Positions 38,701 through 51,700 of a stretch of DNA of 64,000 nt are shown here, one piece after another (the stretch's first letter is position 1; every line of letters begins with the position of its first letter). The position numbers were made by a program, and so were the translations under genes. This DNA comes from Lutjanus erythropterus (lineage: Eukaryota; Chordata; Actinopteri; Lutjaniformes; Lutjanidae): positions 9,592,683-9,656,682 of the forward strand of contig CM034603.1 in NCBI GenBank assembly GCA_020091685.1. The letters are read 5' to 3'. Below the pieces are notes generated by a model. It was not told where the DNA came from. It searched no databases and was given only the letters and a program-made list of their open reading frames with translations.

Positions 38701-41700
38701 ACCGTTTACAAAACAGATAATGCACAGCCTGACACTGAATACTTTATATATTCTTTTGTTTGTCAGGGATCCATCTTTCGCTTCATTATTTTATGTCTTT
38801 GTTTCTGATTTGCTCTCTGCTTAATCACTTTCACCCCATCAGAACTACAAAAGCAACTGGACAGGATAAACAGTCAGCTACGAGGCAACGGAGATGCAGG
38901 CTCAGCTAGTCAGTACCTCTCTCTACACCTTACAATGTTTTCATCAGGATTAACAGTGTTAAAGGTTCAGGATTTCCTCATAATCATTCTCTGTTGTCTG
39001 GTCCTCCAGTGCTGGAGCTGATCTCTGTGGACAGTAAGATCACCATGATCCAGAGGCTCATCACTGTCTACATTAAGGAATCCAGTACTAATGCAGCTGG
39101 TGAGCCCGGATGCTTTGTGTCTTGAGATCTCATAGTATCGCAGTTCCTGTCTTACCCTGTATATGGCTTTCTACATGCTGCTAAACGCTGCAGTTTGGTC
39201 TTTTTTTCAGATTACCAGAGGCAATGGAGGCAGAAAATTGAGCTCCTTAAAAAGAAGATTTTACAGTTGAATCGTGATGAGAATAACACAGAACTTAGTA
39301 AGTGTACACCTCAAGAAAATGCACTTTTTTGTTGTTATGATTGTGCTTATTACAGCATTAATTTGACATCTGTCATCTTTTTTTTCCAGCAAAGGAAATT
39401 TTGAAGCTGCAGAGCGAGGTGGATGCTTTAAGACAGTTAATGTTAAACGCCAGAAGGACAATTGATACCCGAATCAGAGGTGAATGACCCTGCTGCTCTG
39501 TCAGGACTGAATGATTCTGAAAAACTATCTAATTGCAATTATTTGACTAACTGCGATATGATTCGCAATATTAGAGGTAATGATCATTTTGACATCATCA
39601 TTCTTATTTTGATTTTTTTTTGCCAGAATCTGTACCAAATGAAGAAAGAAAATAAGTTTTTAATTCTGTAGAATCTGACATCGGACATCTCTGCCTCATG
39701 ACATTCATTCATAACATTTTGATTAATTATGCAGACCAAAGCTCTATGAAACTTCATTTACTGAAAGTGTTCCAGTGAGTAAGATTTAGGGGGATCTACT
39801 GGCAGAATATGGCAGACATGGATATGTCATAAGTATGTTTTCATCGGTGTATTATCACCAGAAGATGTGACGTCTTTTTTACCTTAGTCCAGTGGTTTCC
39901 AAAATTTTTCTGGCATGCCTCCCTTTTAGAAGCTGCAAGAAGTTTGCGCCCCTCCACTCCAGAATTTGTAGCAGTCATTAACAATAATTAGGGATGGAAC
40001 TGAAAATAGGATTCAAAAGTTTAATTTTAGTGAAATAAAGGTTAACAGGGTAGAATAAACAAACTATTGTTTGTTTATTCCCCTGCACAGATCATATTCA
40101 TTCAACTTCTTCTGTTCTTATTGTGTGTGTGTGTGTGTTTTTTTTCATTCCAGAGCTAAAAGTGATTTTGGAGGAGGAGAGGAGAAAGCAAGAAATCTTA
40201 CAGAAACAGCTGGAAGATGCTGAGTATGCCCAGGCACAACTGAGTACGTATGTGTGAAAAAGAGGCAAACTGGCCTCTGCCCTTACCAAGTGCATTTATG
40301 TATCATAACTACAGCTTAAAATGATGAGTTTAATTCAGAAAATACAAATGATTAAAGTGCATTTTCTGAAATCTTGGATACCTCCGACTTCAAATGTTGG
40401 AAAGGACACCGACAAAGCATCCAGACACTGAAGTCTTTTCTTTTACTTTACACAGTTCTGAAGATCATCAGCATAATGAAAGAGGTGAGAGAGCTGCAGG
40501 CTGATGAGCAAGACCAGACAACATCACCAAGTCAAGCCACCAGTGAGTCCTCCTCTGCTCCTCCTCTACGTCTGTTGTTAAAGTCAGGCTGAAAAGTAGC
40601 TGATACATGCAGAAGTTTATCGCCTTTGCTGGCACAGAAAAAAAAAAAAAAGATAAACGGATATCAGTATCACATTATTTTTATGTCATGACAAGATATT
40701 TTCAAGTTAAAACAAATATTTTCACTCTATGACAGGATGTTTTCATGTTATAGCAAGATATTTTTGTGTTATAACAAGACATTTTCACCTCATGACACAC
40801 ACAAACTTATCACATTATACCATTTTTTTAGTGTTACTGTATAACAATACACTGTCTATTTTGGTATAACATAAAATGTTTCATGTTCCAACTTGATAAC
40901 TTTTCGTTATAGCAAGAAACATACTATTTATCATATTGTAACATGAAACTTTTTATGTTATAGAGTGACGTTATGAAGATATAAGTGCAGATGCTAAGGG
41001 AATTAAAGTATTACATTTAAACAAGAAACGTTTTATGTTACGACAAGAAGTTAACACATTATCATGTGGAATATTTCTGTCATGGCAACAATACGCTGCC
41101 ATAGATAATTGCCAAAAACAGATGCCATAAGTATTTGATGACTTACATTTAAAAAAAATCTCTTACATTTCCTTGTTTTACATCAGCTCTTCAGATTCTG
41201 CTTCAAACCAAAGAAAAGGAATATGCCAATGCTCAGGATGAAATAACTGGTGAGTATGTTTCATTCTCATGCATAAAACTGCTATGAACACTTTATTTAA
41301 TTATTTGCACAATAAAACAGGGCAGTGGAATTACACCAACAAAAAGAAAGAAAATAATTAAATTGTGTAGGTGAGATTTTTAAAAAACCCAGAGGCTTAT
41401 AGAAGGAATCTCACCACAAGCAGCATTATACATAAGAAAATACAAAAGACGTAATCCACAAAAATGAGCAATGAGCAGACAATTAACCACAGGGTCAAAG
41501 AGCAAACATAAAGTAAGCTATATAAATCAAGCAACAACATAAACTAAATAAAATAATGTAGGGAGAGTGTGTGTGCATCAGTGTGTGTGTGTGCCTAATT
41601 TCTGTCGAGCGTCTTGACGACCTGCCTTTTTCTTTTCATGCAAAAGAGCTGCGGAGGAAACTGCTCTTAAAGACTGAAGAATGCTCTGGACTTGAGGAAA

Positions 41701-44700
41701 CATATAAGCGTAAGTTATAAACATGACTTCAGCAAAAGAATCTGATGATTCAGATTTTATCTTTTGTTCTGATTTGTTTTTGTGTGTGTTTATAACAGAG
41801 GTAAAGACTGAATTTGAACAGAAGATTGCAGAGTTAAACAGAGCTGGAGACTCCAAAGCAGCACTCGGTGAGTGAAGTTATAATGCAGCATTAATAATAT
41901 TATTGGCTCCAGTGCAGTGCATTATTCACATTATAGCAGAAATCTCTCCTGTTTTCTCATCTGGTAGTTTGTTTGAAGACTGTAAGCTGTGTAGTGATGT
42001 TTGCTCTGTTTGTCTGTCTCAGTTCTGAGCGTGATAAACCTGCAATGATGAGCTGAAGACTCTGAGGAAGAGATTTCTAACACAAAAGACCAAGACAGGA
42101 TCTCACGTGAGTGACAGTGGTACACAGTTAATGTTTGACACTGTGTATACTGTATGTCTTCATACAATATTAAGTCTTCAGTAGAAATATCTGTTCTTTG
42201 CTGATTCTTGAAACAGTGTGGTTTGTTATTGCTTTTTTGTTTTTGTTTTTGGTGGATTCTTCTCAAAGTTTGACAAAACTTAAATTTATTGAACATTTAT
42301 TTATTTATTTTTATTATTTTGCTCGCATAATTGATCACTTTTCTCCCGTCTCCTCACAGAGCTGCAGAGGAAACTAGAGGAGAAACAAGGCGAACTGAAC
42401 TCCAAGACTGCAGACATAGAGACTGATTGCAAACCCCAGAACAGGTGAGTGCTTTGATTTGGTCTTCTGTGTCCACCTGACACAGGGTTAAAAAGTTGAG
42501 TTTTTAAAAGTATCTGTAAACATTAAGCTGCAGCTTACTAGAGGAATTTCAGCATGGACAAACTCACACTCAAAAAAAAAATAAAAAATCAGTGCTCATC
42601 ATAACGTTAGCATCACTGAGAGTCCAAGACTTATAATTCTGTTGGCAAGTTTAGAGTCGGGAGAACTGTCAACATTAAGTAACATAACTGTAATTAATAA
42701 TTCTACACTCATTTGGGCACTGATTGCTAAATATAACAGGATGATATTTACAGCAAACATTGAATCACAGGATTATTTTGTATTTTGTTGGTGGTGCCTT
42801 CCTTTTTGAGCTCTTGACAGTTTTCCTACTTCTTCATGTTTTCCATTTAGTTTGCTCGTGTTGTTATGCCAATGGTTTCTAAAAGATGCATGACTCCAAA
42901 TTTATTAGGTTGAGGTCATGTTGCTTGGAACTGTTTGATCTACCACTGGTCCTGAGCATTACTGGCATGTCATAGTACATTTACTAAAGCACCGTATGCT
43001 TCTACTTCATCAATCAACAACACAATACAATACACAATTTGTGTATTATTAAGCTATTAAGCTATCCAGCAGTATAAAGTGGTTAAAATGACCCACTTTT
43101 ACCAGAAAACATTAAAATGACATATGCATTATTACAAAATTAATTATAATCCAATAATATAATATATTTGATTCTGAAATTTTACATGATGAGCACTTCT
43201 GCTTTTGGTACTTTATCTTTACATTGCGGAATATCTACTTTTACTTAAGTAAAACATGTGAACACTTCTTCCACCACTTGTCTGAAGAGTGTGAGGACAG
43301 AGACACTCAGTAGTTGTTGTTCTAACAGGCTCAGGCCAACTCACTGCATGTTTGTTTGTTTCAGTTTTAACAATCATTGAGCTGCAAGATGAGATATGGG
43401 ACCTTCAGAAAAAGGCTGCCAATGGGACCAATAGTGACAATATAAGAGGTCAGTCTTGTTTAAAATGGCAGTTTAACAATTCAGAGTGACATTATTAGAC
43501 AGTCAAGTCAAGTCAGTAAAGACTAATGTAATCTACATGAAATATTTTTACTTTCTCCCAGAGCTGCAAAGCAGACTGGATGGCCTTCTCACTGAAATAG
43601 ACGACAAAGGCAGTGAGAACACAAAACTTTGTGAGTCTGAAATAATCATTATGAGACTTACTTCAGTACATTATGTTGTGTGCTACATTTTCTCCTCTGT
43701 TGTGATGTACTTCAGTGCTGAAAATCATAACGCTGCAGAGTCAGGTGGAGCAGCTGCAGGACAGTTGTCAGACCTCCAGACGTCACGAACCAGTGAGGCG
43801 ACCCGTAAGTATCAGTGGTGATTCTTTATAAACGCCCTGATCTCACAACATGAGCACCGTTTAGAATCAAAGAGTTCACAGCTGGTTCCACTGAACTATA
43901 TAATAAACCAGCAGAAAATGAAAGTTAAAGGGATATTATGAATAGTTCAGATTTTCTAAGCGGGATTGTGTGAGTTGCTAATATAAAGGCTATAATCAGT
44001 GTATTACTGCTGCTGCTTCTCCCATCTAGAGGTGTGCTGGCATCTACTGTTGGTAACACACTGAATACGGATAAGTATCTCATACAACCCCACTTCAAAA
44101 CATCTGAACTATCCCTTTAAGTCAAGAAACAAACAAGCCATCACAGGATACAAAGGCTGACTGTGATATTAATGTGTTGCTGTGTTTTGATTTGTCTCAG
44201 GACTCAGTGATGATCTCACAACCAAGAAGAAGGAGCTGCAGAAATATGTCACTGAGCTAAATGAGAAGAATCAGACAAATGCCAGGTTGAGTAAGTAAAA
44301 AGGAACATGTTTATATTTGTTATTGAGAAATTTATTGAGAAATATATTTACAACAGATCATTTTCTGTTTCTCAGTTCTGATCACTGACCTGCACAACCA
44401 ACTCAGAAACCTTGAAATTGAACGACACAATGATAACACAACATCATCTCTCACAATTACTGGTAAGTATCTCATGTACTTTAACAATTTTTGCAGTTGT
44501 ATGATAACATGAAGTAAAACTGATTTTTTAGAGCTGAGGAGACAACTGAAGTCAAAATAGAGGCACTTCGTGATCAAGCTGAGATTAAGAGTAAGCAGTG
44601 AAATCTTCATCTTGTTGTCCTGCAGTATTTTGGTCTTATAGATGTGTGTCATTTTCATTTATTTCATTTTTTTCCCCTGTTTGTACACAACAGAGCTGCA

Positions 44701-47700
44701 GAAGAAACTGCAATTAAAGACTGAAGAATGCTCTGGACTTGAGGAAAGATATGATGCGTAAGTTATAAACATGACTTCAGCAAAAGAATCTGATGATTCA
44801 GATTTTATCTTTTGTTCTGATTTGTTTTGTGTGTGTTTATAACAGAGGTAGACTGAATTTGAACAGAAGATTGCAGAGTTAAACAGAGCTGGAGACTCCA
44901 AAGCAGCACTCGGTGAGTGAAGTTATAATGCAGCATTAATAATATTATTGCTTCAGTGCAGTGCATTATTCACATTATAGCAGAAATCTCTCCTGTTTTC
45001 TCATCTGATAGTTTGTTTGAAGACTGTAAGCTGTGTAGTGATGTTTGCTCTGTTTGTCTGTCTCAGTTCTGAGCGTGATAAACCTGCATGATGAGCTGAA
45101 GACTCTGAGGGAAGAGATTTCCAACACAAAGACCAAGACAGGATCTCACGTGAGTGACAGTGGTACACAGTTAATGTTTGACACTGCAAACATATATACA
45201 GTATGTCTTGACAAAACTTTAGATAACTAAACATTTGGTTTTCTTCCTCAATTTATCACTGTCATCACTTTGTCTCCTCACAGAGCTGCAGAGGAAACTA
45301 GAGGAGAAGCAAGACGAACTGAACTCCAAGACTGCAGACATAGAGAGACTGATTGCAAACCCCAGAATAGGTGAGTGCTTTCATTTGATACACTGAGTTG
45401 ATCTGAGTCACAGTTTCATGTCCACAACAACTCACTAAACATAAAGATGAGTTCTTAAAATTATCTTTAAATGTTAATGCTGCAATGATTTGTAGTTTAA
45501 CTGATTAATTGTTAACTATAAAATTCATCAGCAACTGTTTGACAATTGATTGATCATGTTGATTTGCTCTCTAAAAAAATGTCCAAATTCTCTGATTTCA
45601 GCTTCTAAAATGTGAATATATTCTTGTTTATTTATTCCTTTATGGAAGTAATGGATTATCTTTGGGTTGTGGGTGAAACATCCTGGGATTTTGGAGACAG
45701 AGAGATTTGGACCAAACAACTATTCGATTAATTGCAAAGATTACTAAAAGATTATTCAATACTGAAAAAAACATTAGTTAGCAGCCCTGCTAAACATTCA
45801 GCTGCAGCTAAAGATTTCTTTAGAGGAATGTCAGTGTTAACGTAATGTCATTACATGCTGCAACAGTAAAACACACTCACACACACACACAAAAAAAAGT
45901 AAAGTGAGATTTTGAATGCAGGACTTTACGTGAAACAGAATATTTTCACATTGTGGAATATCTACTTTTACTTAAGTAAAACATGTGAACACTTCTTCCA
46001 CCACTTGTCTGAAGAGTGTGAGGACAGAGACACTCAGTAGTTGTTGTTCTAACAGGCTCAGGCCAACTCACTGCATGTTTGTTTGTTTCAGTTTAACAAT
46101 CATTGAGCTGCAAGATGAGATATGGGACCTTCAGAAAAAGGCTGCCAATGGGACCAATAGTGACAATATAAGAGGTCAGTCTTGTTTAAAATGGCAGTTT
46201 AACAATTCAGAGTGACATTATTAGACAGTCAAGTCAAGTCAGTAAAAAGACTAAATGTAATCTACATGAAATATTTTTACTTTCTCCCAGAGCTGCAAAG
46301 CAGACTGGATGGCCTTCTCACTGAAATAGACGACAAAGGCAGTGAGAACACAAAACTTTGTGAGTCTGAAATAATCATTATGAGACTTACTTCAGTACAT
46401 TATGTTGTGTGCTACATTTTCACTCCTCTGTTGTGATGTACTTCAGTGCTGAACATCATAACGCTGCAGAGTCAGGTGGAGCAGCTGCAGGACAGTTGTC
46501 AGACCTCCAGACGTCACGACCCAGTGAGGCGACCCGTAAGTATCAGTGGTGATTCTTTATAAACGCCTGATCTCCACAACATGAGCACCGTTTAGAATCA
46601 AAGTGTTCACAGCTGGTTCCAGCATATCCACAGTGTATTAGCTACAGTAGATGTTGATGACACGCCCCAGTTTGGAGAAGCAGCAGAAGTTCTGGTGGAG
46701 GAAGCTAAGCAATGTACTGTTGTGGACAGAGTCATCAACAAAATGTATTTAGCCACTTAAAAATCATTTTAAATGCGCTGCATTTAGAACATTTTCAACC
46801 TTGCTGTGTTGCTTTGTGTTTTGATTTGTCTCAGGACTCAGTGATGATCTCACAACCAAGAAGAAGGAGCTGCAGAAATATGTCAATGAGCTAAATGAGA
46901 AGAATCAGACAAATGCCAGGTTGAGTAAGTAAAAAGGAACGTGTTTATATTTGTTATTGAGAAATTTATTGAGAAATATATTTCTTTACAACAGATCATT
47001 TTTCTGTTTCTCAGTTCTGACAGTCACTGACCTGCACAAACTCAGAAACCTTGAAATTGAACGACACAATGATAACACAGCATCATCTGTGACAATTTCC
47101 CGTAAGTATCTCATTTACTTTAACAATTTTTGCAGTTGTATGATAACATGAAGTAAAACTGATTTTTCTAGAGCTGAGGAGACAACTGAAGTCAAAAATA
47201 GAGGAGCACTCTCGTGATCAAGCTGAGATTAAGAGTAAGCAGTGAAATCTTCATCTTGTTGTCCTGCAGTATTTTGGTTACTGTGTAAAAAACATCTTGA
47301 CTGACTTTACATGGTTTTAAATCAGCTCTTCAGACTCAGCTGCAAACCAGCAGAGGGGAACATGCCAGTACTCAGGCTGAGGTCAGAGGTGAGTTGATTG
47401 TCATAAGTTAGACCACTCTGAAGGGAGAGATTTGATGACTTTGCTTCTTCTTTTTATACCTGAATAGAGAAGGAAAGATCTCAGGTTCTTTCTCCGACTG
47501 CTTCTGAAGCAGTCGGAGAAAGGTATTTTATTTTTATCCAGCACCCATCCCACTGGGCTTATAGATGTGTGTCATTTTCATTTATTTCATTTTTTTCCTT
47601 TTTGTACACAACAGAGCTGCAGAAGAAACTGCAATTAAAGACTGAAGAATGCTCTGGACTTGGAAAGATATGATCGTAAGTTATAAACATGACTTCAGCA

Positions 47701-48709
47701 AAAGAATCTGATGATTCAGATTTTATCTTTTGTTCTGATTTGTTTTTGTGTGTTTTATAACAGAGGTAAAGACTGAATTTGAACAGAAGATTGAGAGAGT
47801 TAAACAGAGCTGGAGACTCCAAGCAGCACTCGGTGAGTGAAGTTATAATGCAGCATTAATAATATTATTGGCTTCAGTGCAGTGCATTATTCATTCATAG
47901 CAGAAATCTCTCTGTTTTCTCATCTGGTAGTTTGTTTGAAGACTGTAAGCTGTGTAGTGATGTTTGCTCTGTTTGTCTGTCTCAGTTCTGAGCGTGATAA
48001 ACCTGCATGATGAGCTGAAGACTCTGAGGAAGAGATTTCCAACACAAAAGACCAAGACAGGATCTCACGTGAGTGACAGTGGTACACAGTTAATGTTTGA
48101 CACTGCAAACATATATACAGTATGTCTTGATGAAACTTTAGATAACTGAACATTTGGTTTTCTTCCTCAATTTATCACTGTCATCACTTTGTCTCCTCAC
48201 AGAGCTGCAGAGGAAACTAGAGGAGAAGCAAGACGAACTGAACTCCAAGACTGCAGACATAGAGAGACTGATTGCAAACCCTACAATAGGTGAGTGCTTT
48301 GATTTGATACACTGAGTTGATCTGAGTCACAGTTTCATGTCCACAACAACTCACTAAACATAAAGATGAGTTCTTAAAATTCTTTAATTATCTTGTGTTG
48401 ATTTGTTCTTTTAAAAAATGCCCAAATTCTCTGATTTCAGCTTCTAAAATGTGGATATATTCTGGTTTATTTATCCTTTATGGCAGTAATGGATTATCTT
48501 TTGGGTTGTGGGCGAAACATCCTGGGATTTTGGAGACAGAGAGATTTGGACCAAACAACTATTCGATTAATTGCAAAGATTAATAAAAGATTATTCAATA
48601 CTGAAAAAATCATTAGTTAGCAGCCCTGCTAAACATTCAGCTGCAGCTAAAGATTTCTTTAGAGGAATGTCAGTGTTAACGTAATGTCATTACATGCTGC
48701 AACAGTAAA

Positions 48710-48740
<31 letters not shown>

Positions 48741-51700
48741 CACACACAAATCAGTAAATCAGTGTTCATCATTGATATTAGCATAGTTGAGAGTCCAAGA
48801 GTTATGATGAGTTCTGGAAATTGATCATGTTTAAATGCAGATCCTCGGACACGTTATGCACAGTAGAATCAGGGAGCATGAAGCATTTATAACTTCAGGA
48901 GGACAGTCAACACAAGGGTCTAATGTCATTAATAATTCTATGCTCATTTGTTCACTAAATGCTAAATAAACACAGAGGAGATTTAAGAATGAAACATCAT
49001 CAAATCAGAGGTCTTTGTTATTTCATCTTCCCCTTTTCACCTCGTCTGACAGTTTTTGCATTCTACTTTTTGTTTTCTATATAGACTTTACTCCATGTTG
49101 TCATGCCAGTTGTTTCTATACATTTCTCTAAACGTAACTACAATACAGCTTGAGGTTATCTGTTTGATTTACCACAGTTCTAATCAGTGGTGGAATGTAC
49201 TAAGTACATTTACTCAAGTACTAGTTTCTTACTGTACTCCATTTTATGCTGCTTTGTGCATCTACTCAATTATATTTTGAAGTCAAATGTACTTTTTCTC
49301 CCCTACATATATTCAGTAACTTAAATACTAATTATTTTGCAGATTTAAGTTATTAATACAAAATATAGGTCATCTAATATATTATGATGTATTATAATGT
49401 ATTAAGCCACGAGCAGTAGATAAAATAATAAAAATTACCTCATCTTCACCAGCTGCAGCATTATAGTGATGGACACAACTCCTCAATGATTAAAATCCAA
49501 TAATATGACATATGTGATTCTGAAATTGTCAATTTGCATAATAAGCACTTCTGGTACTATATGTATATGCTGCTAATACTTTGTACTTTTACTGAAGTGA
49601 GATTTTGAATGCAGGACTTTTCGTGAAACAGAATATTTTCACATTGTGGAATATCTACTTTTACTTAAGTAAAACATGTGAACACTTCTTCCACCACTTG
49701 TCTGAAGAGTGTGAGGACAGAGACACTCAGTAGTTGTTGTTCTAACAGGCTCAGGCCAACTCACTGCATGTTTGTTTGTTTCAGTTTTAACAATCATTGA
49801 GCTGCAAGATGAGATATGGGACCTTCAGAAAAAGGCTGCCAATGGGACCAATAGTGACAATATAAGAGGTCAGTCTTGTTTAAAATGGCAGTTTAACAAT
49901 TCAGAGTGACATTATTAGACAGTCAAGTCAAGTCAGTAAAGACTAAATGTAATCTACATGAAATATTTTTACTTTCTCTCAGAGCTGCAAAGCAGACTGG
50001 ATGGCCTTCTCACTGAAATAGACGACAAAGGCAGTGAGAACACAAAACTTTGTGAGTCTGAAATAATCATTATGAGACTTACTTCAGTACATTATGTTGT
50101 GTGCTACATTTTCACTCCTCTGTTGTGATGTACTTCAGTGCTGAAAATCATAACGCTGCAGAGTCAGGTGGAGCAGCTGCAGAGACAGTTGTCAGACCTC
50201 CAGACGTCACGACCCAGTGAGGTGACCCGTAAGTATCAGTGGTGATTCTTTATAAACGCCTGATCTCCACAACATGAGCACCATTTAGAATCAAAGTGTT
50301 CACAGCTGGTTCCAGCATATCCACAGTGTATTAGCTACAGTAGATGTTGATCGACACGCCCCAGTTTGGAGAAGCAACAGAAGTTCTGGTGGAGGAAGCT
50401 AAGCAATGTGCTGTTGTGGACAGAGTCAGCAACAAAATGTATTTTAGCCACTTAAAAATCATTTTAAATGTCGTTGCATTTAGAATATTTTCAACCTTGC
50501 TGTGTTGCTTTGTGTTTTGATTTGTCTCAGGACTCAGTGATGATCTCACAACCAAGAAGAAGGAGCTGCAGAAATATGTCAATGAGCTAAATGAGAAGAA
50601 TCAGACAAATGCCAGGTTGAGTAAGTAAAAGGAACGTTTATATATTTTGAGAAATTTATTGAAATATATTTCTTTACAACAGATAATTTTCTGTTTCTCA
50701 GTTCTGACAGTCACTGACCTGCACAACCAACTCAGAAACCTTGAAATTGAGCGACACAATGATAACACAACATCATCTGTGACAATTTCCGTAAGTATCT
50801 CATTTACTTTAACAATTTTTGCAGTTGTATGATAACATGAAGTAAAACTGATTTTTCTAGAGCTGAGGAATCAACTGAAGTCAAAAATAGAGGAGCACTC
50901 GTGATCAAGCTGGATTAAGAGTAAGCAGTGAAATCTTCATCTTGTTGTCCTGCAGTATTTTGGTTACTGTATAAAAAAAAAAACATCTTGACTGACTTTA
51001 CATGGTTTTAAATCAGCTCTTCAGACTCAGCTTCAAACCAACAAAAGGGAACATGCCAGTACTCAGGCTGAGGTCAGAGGTGAGTTGATTTTTCTAAAAT
51101 TGGATTGTCATAAATTAGACCACTCTGAAGGGAGAGATTTGATGACCTGGTTTCCTCTTTTTACACAACAGAGCTGCAGAAGAAACTGCGACTGAAGAGT
51201 GAAGAATGCTCTGGACTTGAGGAAAGATATAATGGTAAGTTGTAAACAAAACTTCAGCAAAAGAATCTGATGATTCAGGTTGTTCTGCTACTTCTGACTT
51301 GGTTTTTATGTGTTTCTATCAGAGGTAAAGACTGAATTTGAACAGAAGATTGAAGAGTTGAAAAGAAACGGAGACTCCAAAGCAGCACTCGGTGAGTGAA
51401 GTTAACATGCAGCACTGCCATCATAGCCTCAGTGCAGTACAGTATCCACAGATAAATGAAATCTCCCTGTTTAACATGAGCAATGTCTCCTACTCCGTTT
51501 TGTTTGAGCAGTGTAAGCCGTGTAGTGATGTTTGCTCTGTTTGTCTGACTCAGTTCTGACTGTGATAAACCTGCACGATGAGCTGAAGACTCTGAGGGAA
51601 GAGATCTCCAACACAGACGATCCAGACAGGGTCTCAGGTGAGTAACAGAGATAAACAAGTACCACCAGGGATTTAGGACAACTTCACTGTGATTCTTCTT

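Larger units (their letters stand above)
37102..41249 (+). repeat. Diverged first exon cassette of the giant gene (d-k order)
   Basis: Exons 37102-37188 (87 nt), 37358-37456 (99), 38843-38908 (66), 39010-39099 (90), 39211-39297 (87), 39390-39479 (90), 40154-40243 (90), 40456-40542 (87), 41187-41249 (63). They match cassette exons d-e-f-g-h-i-j, one extra exon and k in order and near-identical length: ELQRQLQEKTIDLNNKKQQI resembles d, ILEIISLQTEIWDLEQ resembles e, and TLQILLQTKEKEY resembles k. All are open and phase 1-1. One donor (38908, GTCAGT) is weak. Confidence 0.65.
47615..51079 (+). repeat. Tandem unit 3 of the giant gene (exons a-k)
   Basis: Exons: a 47615-47675, b 47764-47832, c 47986-48068, d 48203-48289, e 49785-49868, f 49983-50051, g 50139-50228, h 50531-50620, i 50702-50790, j 50861-50920, k 51017-51079. 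It is the longest unit (3.56 kb) because of intron d-e. Exons d-h and k are intact at their canonical lengths; a (-2), c (-1) and i (-1) are shifted, b carries two compensating one-base changes and j has lost three bases. Exon g here has the full QLQRQLSDLQ reading that units 1 and 2 lack. Confidence 0.75.
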
